From Bacillota bacterium (GTDB lineage Bacteria > Bacillota > Clostridia > Peptostreptococcales > Anaerovoracaceae), in the NCBI GenBank assembly GCA_016287035.1, contig JAEEVI010000007.1:1-9946 (forward strand): 9,946 nt of DNA, read 5' to 3'. A program made the position numbers and the translations under genes. Each line of letters starts with the position of its first letter. Position 1 is the first letter of the stretch. Positions 5,666 to 9,946 of this stretch are shown here, piece by piece. The notes beneath the pieces were generated by a model. That model was not told where the DNA came from and searched no databases. It saw nothing but the letters and a program-made list of their open reading frames with translations.

Positions 5666-7002
5666 CAGAACGCGGGCCCTTCATTCCTCATGAGATCGGC
5701 GAACTTCGTGAACTTCGGCAGCCACGCCAGCTTTACGGAACCGATCTCTCCGTTTCTCTGCTTCGCTATTATGACCTCGCAGATGTTCGTGTCCGCGACG
5801 TCGGGGTCTTTCTTGTAGTAGTCCTCCCTGTAGAGGAACATGACGACGTCCGCGTCCTGCTCGATCGCGCCGGATTCGCGCAGGTCCGAGAGCACCGGCC
5901 TGTGGTTCTCGCGCTGCTCCACCAGACGCGACAGCTGCGACAGCACGATGACCGGGCAGGCGAGCTCCCTCGCGAGCTGCTTTAGGCTGCGCGAGATGTT
6001 CGAGACCTCCTGCTGGCGGTTCTCTATGGACATGCCCATCGTCATCATCTGAAGGTAGTCGATGACCACCAGGTCCAGCGGCTTTTCCGCGGACATGCGC
6101 CGGCACTTGTTCCGTATCTCCATGACGCTTATGCCGGGCGTGTCGTCTATTATCACGTTGGCCCCCGACAGCTTGTCGACGGCTCTGTTGATGTCTTCCC
6201 AGTCCTCCGCGGAAACGTCTCCGACCTTCAGCTTTCTGCTGTCCACGCGCGCCTCCATCGAGAGCATGCGCTGGCTCAGCTGGTCCTTGGACATCTCCAG
6301 CGAGAATATCGCCACCGTCGCGCCGCTCTTGAGCGCGGCGTTCTGGGCGATGTTGAGCGCGAACGCGGTCTTTCCCATGGAGGGACGCGCCGCGACTATT
6401 ATCATGTCAGACTTCTGAAGGCCCGTCGTCTTGTTGTCCAGGTCCGCGAAGCCCGTCGAGAGCCCCGGTATGACGCCGCCGTTGCGCTGGGCCTCGGCGA
6501 TGTTCTCGAGGTTTATCTTGAGCACGTCGCGCAGGTGGGAATACTGCCTCGTCTGGCGCGTCTTCGCTATATCGAGGATGGTCTGCTCCGCGCCGTCGAG
6601 TATCTCGGCAGCGCCGAGCTTTTCGGAAAAGCAGTTCCCGGATATCTCGCCGCTCGCGGCGATCAGCTTTCTGAGCAGCGACTTCTCGCGTATTATCTTG
6701 GCGTATTCGCCCGCGTTGGCCGACGTGGGCACGGCTCCGGTGAGCTGGGCTATGTACGCCCGTCCGCCGACCGCTTCGAGGCTCCTGCGCCTGGAGAGAT
6801 CCTCGCAGACCGTCACGAGATCGATCGGCGAGCCCTTCATGTGCAGGTCCTGCATGCACTGGAATATCTCCCTGTGCGCTTCGGCGTAGAAGTCGTCGGG
6901 TCCGATGATCTCGGAGACCTGATAGAAGACTTCGCTGTCGAGGAGCACCGCGCCGAGCACGCTTATCTCCGCCTCCGTATTGTGTGGAGGGATCCTTTCC
7001 AT
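5665..7002 (-). CDS. dnaB: Replicative DNA helicase DnaB
   Basis: This 445-residue protein is the hexameric 5'-3' replicative helicase that unwinds DNA at the fork (DnaC in B. subtilis nomenclature). The N-terminal scaffold domain covers about residues 5-105, starting IPPHNTEAEISVLGA. The RecA-like domain carries Walker A ARPSMGKT (about 205-212), Walker B VVIDYLQM (about 312-319), the SQLSR motif (about 355-359), DLRESGAIEQDADVV (about 373-387) and KQRNG (about 414-418), which includes the expected arginine finger. Length is normal and all core motifs are intact; no intein is present. The start at 7002 is chosen because AAGGAG lies 6 nt upstream and the conserved sequence begins there. A more upstream ATG at 7059 would overlap rplI and lacks support. 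It lies 29 nt after rplI, in the common Bacillota order, and overlaps the next gene by 1 nt. The stop is TGA, unlike the TAG of the other operon genes. Confidence 0.97.
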   Translation of the reverse strand: MERIPPHNTEAEISVLGAVLLDSEVFYQVSEIIGPDDFYAEAHREIFQCMQDLHMKGSPIDLVTVCEDLSRRRSLEAVGGRAYIAQLTGAVPTSANAGEYAKIIREKSLLRKLIAASGEISGNCFSEKLGAAEILDGAEQTILDIAKTRQTRQYSHLRDVLKINLENIAEAQRNGGVIPGLSTGFADLDNKTTGLQKSDMIIVAARPSMGKTAFALNIAQNAALKSGATVAIFSLEMSKDQLSQRMLSMEARVDSRKLKVGDVSAEDWEDINRAVDKLSGANVIIDDTPGISVMEIRNKCRRMSAEKPLDLVVIDYLQMMTMGMSIENRQQEVSNISRSLKQLARELACPVIVLSQLSRLVEQRENHRPVLSDLRESGAIEQDADVVMFLYREDYYKKDPDVADTNICEVIIAKQRNGEIGSVKLAWLPKFTKFADLMRNEGPAF

Positions 7003-7031
7003 TGTGAACTCCTTCGGGCGCTGCCCGGAAA

Positions 7032-7478
7032 CTACTGAGCTGTCACTTCCACCTTGCACTTGGCGACGACTCCGGCGTAGAGCTTAAGGTCCACCGTGAC
7101 GGGACCTGTCTGCTTTATCGGAGCGTCGAGGTCGACCTTCTTCTTGTCGAGGAAGATCTTGTGGTCCTTTTCGAGAGCGTCGGCGATGTCCTTCGCGGTT
7201 ATGGCGCCGAACAGCTTGCCGTTCTCTCCCGCCTTTGCGGCGATCTTTACCGTGACGGCCTCGACCTTGGCCTTCGTCTCTTCCGCGACGGCCTTGTCGA
7301 ACGCCCTCTGAGCCTCGATCTCGGCCTTTCTGCGCTCCAGAGCCTTAAGGTTCTGCGGCGTCGCCTCCATCACGAGGCCCTGGGGGATCAGCTTGTTCCT
7401 CGCGTAGCCGTCGCTGGCCTTCGCCACCTCGCCCGCCTTGCCGAGACCCTTTACGTCCTTCAGTAATATTACCTGCAT
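7032..7478 (-). CDS. rplI: Large-subunit ribosomal protein bL9
   Basis: This 148-residue protein is a normal-length bL9, the 50S protein whose N-domain binds 23S rRNA near the L1 stalk. The N-domain is highly conserved: MQVILLKDVKGLGKAGEV, then GYARNKLIPQGLVMEAT (residues about 24-40). A long charged helix (about 41-75) leads to the C-domain with KLFGAITAKDIADAL (about 88-102). The ribosome binding site AAGGAGG stands 5 nt before the ATG, the strongest in the window and fitting a highly expressed gene. It sits 24 nt after gdpP and 29 nt before dnaB, an arrangement common in Bacillota. It ends in TAG. Confidence 0.97.
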   Translation of the reverse strand: MQVILLKDVKGLGKAGEVAKASDGYARNKLIPQGLVMEATPQNLKALERRKAEIEAQRAFDKAVAEETKAKVEAVTVKIAAKAGENGKLFGAITAKDIADALEKDHKIFLDKKKVDLDAPIKQTGPVTVDLKLYAGVVAKCKVEVTAQ

Positions 7479-7502
7479 GTTATCCTCCTTCGCCTGGCGC
7501 GC

Positions 7503-9461
7503 CTACAGAAGCTCCTGCGCGCGCAGCACTTCGACCACGCTCTGTATGGCCTTTTCCGGCATATCCTCGACCTGGGCCGCGGCCACCTTGAGCGATCCGC
7601 CGCCGCCGAGCTGTTCCATCACCGTCTGGCAGTTCACCGATCCGTTGCTGCGGGCCGAGACCATCGTCTCGCTCTCGCCCTGGCCGGCGACGAACGCGGC
7701 CCTGACGCCCCTCATCTGCAGCAGCTCGTCGGCGGCCTGCGCCACGAGCACCTGCATCGACGGATCCTTTTCCTTCGTGTACGAGACGGCGATGCCGTTT
7801 CCTATTATCTCCGCCGCCGCGATCATGTTGACCTTCTTCTGGAAGAAGTCGAGGCGGAGCTTGAAATACCCCTGTACCGCGGAGCTGTCGGCGCCGTTCC
7901 TGCGCAGCCACGAAGCCGCGTCGAAGGTGCGCGCGCCGGTGTTGACGCAGAAGTTCTTCGTATCGACCGTTATTCCGGCGAGCAGCGCGTCGAGCTCGAA
8001 GCGGCTGTAGCTCGCCTTCGTGCCCGAATACTCGAGTATCTCCGTCACGAGCTCGCTCGTGGACGAAGCCGAAGGCTCCATGTAGGCGAGCGTCGCGTTC
8101 TCGACGCCGTTCTTGGAGAGCCTGTGATGGTCGATGACAACGAGCTTTCCCGGATCCTCCAGGAGCTGCGGGGCCTCGCTTATCGCGGCGATATGGCAGT
8201 CGACGAAGATCGTCAGAGTGTTGGCGCCGCGCAGCGCCATGGCCTCCTCCGTCGTCACGAAATTGAAGCGCCCTGTCTCTCTTGCGGCGGTGTATATGAG
8301 GTCTACGCTCTCGTAGATCGAATTCATGACTATGAACGCGGCCTTTCCAGCGCCCGCCGCGAGCGCGGAGATGCCGACGGCCGCTCCGAAGCAGTCCATG
8401 TCCGGCCTCGCGTGACCTATTATCATGACGTTGTCAGCGGCGGCTATGAGCTGCTCGAGCGCGTGGGCGACGTATCTGGACTTGCCCTTGTTGCGCCTCT
8501 CGGCAGAGGACATCGCCTCGCCGTAGTACTCTATCTCGCCGCTGCCGCGCTTTATGACGACCTGGTCTCCGCCGCGCCCGAGCGCCAGCTCCAGCGCGTC
8601 GCGCGAGAACTCCTGCAGCTGGGAGAACCCCTCGCACTCCTGCGCGATGCCGATCGATACGGTCGTCGGGAACTCCTCCTCGCTGCTGATGCCGCGCACC
8701 TCGTCCATGATCGGGAACTTGTCCCTGCGCAGCTCGTCCATGCGGCGCTGCTCGAAGAGCATCAGGTAGTTGCCGCTGCTGCCGCGCGTTATCGAAGCGC
8801 CCAGGCCCTCGGCCCACGCGCGTATGCGCCTGTCGAGCTCCGCCGCGAGATTCGCCTGCTCGACCGAAAGCCCCACGCCGTGGAGCTCCTCGTAATTGTC
8901 TATCGCGATTATCGCGACGCACGGCCTCTCGGTCATGTAGCGCGTCCTTATCTCCTCGGCGTCCGTTATGTCCTCCCAGAAGAACATGCGCTTGCTGTAC
9001 CCGGCCTCTTCCTTGCTGCTCGCGCAGACCTGGAAGATCCTGTCCGAAACGGCGACCTTTACCGTGTTTTCCGGATCGTCGAACAGCTTTTCGATATCGG
9101 GAGCGCTGACGATGCCGTCGAGGTTCTCCTGCTCCGTAACGTTTTTGCGGAAGCCGTCGCTGTTCCACTTTATATTGCCGTTGACGTCGCACACGCACAT
9201 GTATACGGGCGAGCCGTCGATGAAATTGTTCGTTATCTCGTTGTTCTCGGCGGCGCCCTGCCTCCTGAGGTTCTCGAGCCTCGCGGCGGCCGCGTCCGCG
9301 CCGAAGGTGTTCTGGAACGCTACGACCGCCGCGCTGGCGATAAGGCAGAGCACGCCGAAGAGCCTGCTGTAGCGCAGGACGACGAGCGAGAACGCGACCA
9401 TAGCGATCATATCTATCCTTATGTACGGCTGAAGCACCTGGGTGATCAGTTTCTTGTTCAT
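7503..9461 (-). CDS. gdpP: GdpP-type cyclic-di-AMP phosphodiesterase (DHH/DHHA1 family)
   Basis: This 652-residue membrane protein should hydrolyse c-di-AMP to pApA, which controls potassium and osmotic balance and wall stress. Two membrane helices lie at about 14-31 and 33-51. A PAS-like region follows (about 77-165), then a degenerate GGDEF-type domain ending near LGRGGDQVVIKR (294-305). The DHH catalytic domain starts near residue 330: HARPDMD (H350, D354, D356), FVDCH (D421), VIDHH (D444, H445, H446) and TVDTKNF (D500) supply the metal ligands. The DHHA1 domain shows SARSNG (602-607) and then GGGGS (619-623), where I expect GGGGH; the final residue is Ser. Its start has GAAAGGG 6 nt upstream and lies about 30 nt behind a good promoter, so it is the first gene of the operon with rplI, dnaB and the downstream genes. 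It ends in TAG. Family assignment is firm; full catalytic activity is not certain because of the substituted His. Confidence 0.95.
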   Translation of the reverse strand: MNKKLITQVLQPYIRIDMIAMVAFSLVVLRYSRLFGVLCLIASAAVVAFQNTFGADAAAARLENLRRQGAAENNEITNNFIDGSPVYMCVCDVNGNIKWNSDGFRKNVTEQENLDGIVSAPDIEKLFDDPENTVKVAVSDRIFQVCASSKEEAGYSKRMFFWEDITDAEEIRTRYMTERPCVAIIAIDNYEELHGVGLSVEQANLAAELDRRIRAWAEGLGASITRGSSGNYLMLFEQRRMDELRRDKFPIMDEVRGISSEEEFPTTVSIGIAQECEGFSQLQEFSRDALELALGRGGDQVVIKRGSGEIEYYGEAMSSAERRNKGKSRYVAHALEQLIAAADNVMIIGHARPDMDCFGAAVGISALAAGAGKAAFIVMNSIYESVDLIYTAARETGRFNFVTTEEAMALRGANTLTIFVDCHIAAISEAPQLLEDPGKLVVIDHHRLSKNGVENATLAYMEPSASSTSELVTEILEYSGTKASYSRFELDALLAGITVDTKNFCVNTGARTFDAASWLRRNGADSSAVQGYFKLRLDFFQKKVNMIAAAEIIGNGIAVSYTKEKDPSMQVLVAQAADELLQMRGVRAAFVAGQGESETMVSARSNGSVNCQTVMEQLGGGGSLKVAAAQVEDMPEKAIQSVVEVLRAQELL

Positions 9462-9497
9462 ATCTGACCCTTTCCGCTTTTATCGCATAGATAAGAT

Positions 9498-9527
9498 AGT
9501 ATATCACAATGTGGCGGTGTATAGCAA
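9498..9527 (-). promoter_or_regulatory. Main operon promoter with extended -10
   Basis: On the minus strand TTGCTA (9522-9527) and TATACT (9498-9503) are 18 nt apart. A TG one base before the -10 hexamer makes it an extended -10. The predicted start is near 9491, leaving a leader of about 30 nt before gdpP. The -35 overlaps the U tract of the preceding terminator. Confidence 0.7.
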
Positions 9528-9553
9528 AAAAATGCCCGCGGCGCCTGCCGCGG
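9526..9553 (-). terminator. Intrinsic terminator after the ArsR-family gene
   Basis: On the minus strand CCGCGGC and GCCGCGG pair across an AGGC loop (9536-9553), and a run of seven T (9526-9532) follows within a few bases. This separates the regulator gene from the gdpP operon. Confidence 0.85.
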
Positions 9554-9561
9554 ACGCAAAT

Positions 9562-9596
9562 AAAGACCGCAGGGCAGGCGCCCTGCGGCTGTCTTT
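9562..9596 (-). terminator. First of two tandem hairpins, overlapping the arsR-type stop codon
   Basis: CGCAGGGC and GCCCTGCG pair across a 4-nt loop (9568-9587), extended by AAAGAC with GTCTTT after a 3-nt bulge. The stem begins inside the TAA stop codon of the regulator. Only TTTATTT lies at its 3' side on the minus strand, so it is a weaker terminator than the following one and may serve as backup or protect the 3' end. Confidence 0.6.
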
Positions 9597-9912
9597 AAGC
9601 GTTGAGCTTCCGCACCGCGTTCAGATACCGGCCGAGCATGCCCAGATTCACGAAATACAGCGTCCGCGAATCCTTGCGCTGCGTCTGGATCAGCTCCGAT
9701 ATCACCAGCTTTTTCATGTGCTGCGAGATCGTAGCCTGCGAATACTCGAAGCTCTCGACGAGATCCTTGTTGCACACCGTCTGCCTGTCCAGATTCGCCT
9801 TGTATATGAACCTGAACAGCTCGACACGGGCCGGATGCGCGAGCGCGTCCGAGGCCGTCGCGATGAGCTTTATCTCCTCGTCGTTTATTATGTCCTCTTT
9901 CCTTATCCTCAT
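9595..9912 (-). CDS. ArsR/SmtB-family winged-helix transcriptional regulator
   Basis: This 105-residue protein has the size and fold pattern of an ArsR-type dimeric repressor. A helix with ALAHPARVELFRFI (residues about 23-36) precedes the helix-turn-helix. The recognition helix is around SQATISQHMKKL (58-69), followed by the wing: ELIQTQRKDSRTLYFVNL (73-90). The classical ELCVCDL metal site of ArsR/SmtB is not present; the equivalent region is TVCNKDLVESF with a single Cys at 47, so sensing of arsenite, zinc or cadmium through that site is unlikely. The effector is unknown. The ATG lies only 3 nt after the stop of an upstream gene and lacks a well-spaced Shine-Dalgarno (AAGG is 1 nt away), so translation is probably coupled to the preceding gene. 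It has its own terminators, so it is not part of the gdpP operon. Ile codons here are often ATA. The likely target is the upstream gene outside the window. Confidence 0.88.
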   Translation of the reverse strand: MRIRKEDIINDEEIKLIATASDALAHPARVELFRFIYKANLDRQTVCNKDLVESFEYSQATISQHMKKLVISELIQTQRKDSRTLYFVNLGMLGRYLNAVRKLNA

Positions 9913-9915
9913 GCC

Positions 9916-9946
9916 TTAGAAAAGACCGCTGATCCTGCCGTTCTCG
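9916..9946 (-). CDS. Extreme 3' end of an unidentified upstream gene, cut by the right edge
   Basis: A minus-strand frame open at the window edge reads ENGRISGLF and stops at TAA (9916-9918), 3 nt before the ATG of the ArsR-family gene. That spacing and the missing ribosome binding site of the regulator make a coupled upstream gene plausible. Nine residues are too few to identify it. Confidence 0.4.
   Translation of the reverse strand, partial: ENGRISGLF

Noticed and set aside
2519..5818. A 1,099-codon plus-strand open frame spanning two genes on the opposite strand
   Set aside because: It is codon-aligned antisense to the M23 and DnaD-type genes. It exists because those genes lack TTA, CTA and TCA codons, and its translation is a low-complexity mix of Arg, Ala, Leu and Val with no domain.
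5665..7059. An earlier dnaB start at 7059
   Set aside because: It would overlap rplI, adds 19 residues unlike the family N-terminus, and the ATG at 7002 has AAGGAG at ideal spacing.
8124..9467. A 447-codon plus-strand frame over gdpP
   Set aside because: It is antisense to the gdpP coding region and explained by its codon bias.

Overview
The window looks like a chromosomal piece of a GC-rich member of the Bacillota, most likely a Clostridia-type gut anaerobe. The case rests on the gene set gdpP-rplI-dnaB followed by a DnaD-type primosome protein, the clear AGGAGG-type ribosome binding sites, and a LysM/G5/M23 wall hydrolase. I cannot name the genus. Every gene I can support is on the minus strand, so the window reads functionally from right to left.

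Right edge to about 9500: the last codons of an unidentified gene, then an ArsR-family winged-helix regulator (9595-9912) that ends in two consecutive hairpins, the second with a run of seven U. A promoter with an extended -10 overlaps that U tract and starts the main operon.

Main operon, 9461 down to 2480: a GdpP-type cyclic-di-AMP phosphodiesterase, ribosomal protein bL9 (rplI), the replicative helicase DnaB, a DnaD-type primosome protein, and a membrane-anchored M23 peptidase. Spacing is tight: 24 nt, 29 nt, a 1-nt TGATG overlap, then a stop directly followed by an ATG. A CofE-like gamma-glutamyl ligase homologue (1198-2388) follows after 91 nt and may be co-transcribed. A strong intrinsic terminator at 1049-1078 closes the unit. 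The operon couples second-messenger turnover, a ribosomal protein, replication-fork machinery and wall remodelling. The most unusual gene is the DnaD protein: its C-terminus looks like the N-terminal zinc-binding helicase-interaction domain of a DnaC-type loader, but no AAA+ ATPase follows.

Left region, 1-1197: a gene-free, hairpin-rich stretch holds a 45-bp tandem duplication and a good minus-strand promoter with a perfect 12-bp palindrome at its predicted start site. A roughly 340-nt leader then leads into a protein gene (1-435) that runs off the left edge. Its codon use differs from the operon, which suggests accessory or transferred DNA.

The operon genes use TAG as stop in five of six cases, and long stretches contain no TTA, CTA or TCA codons. 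That codon bias explains several very long but spurious antisense reading frames.
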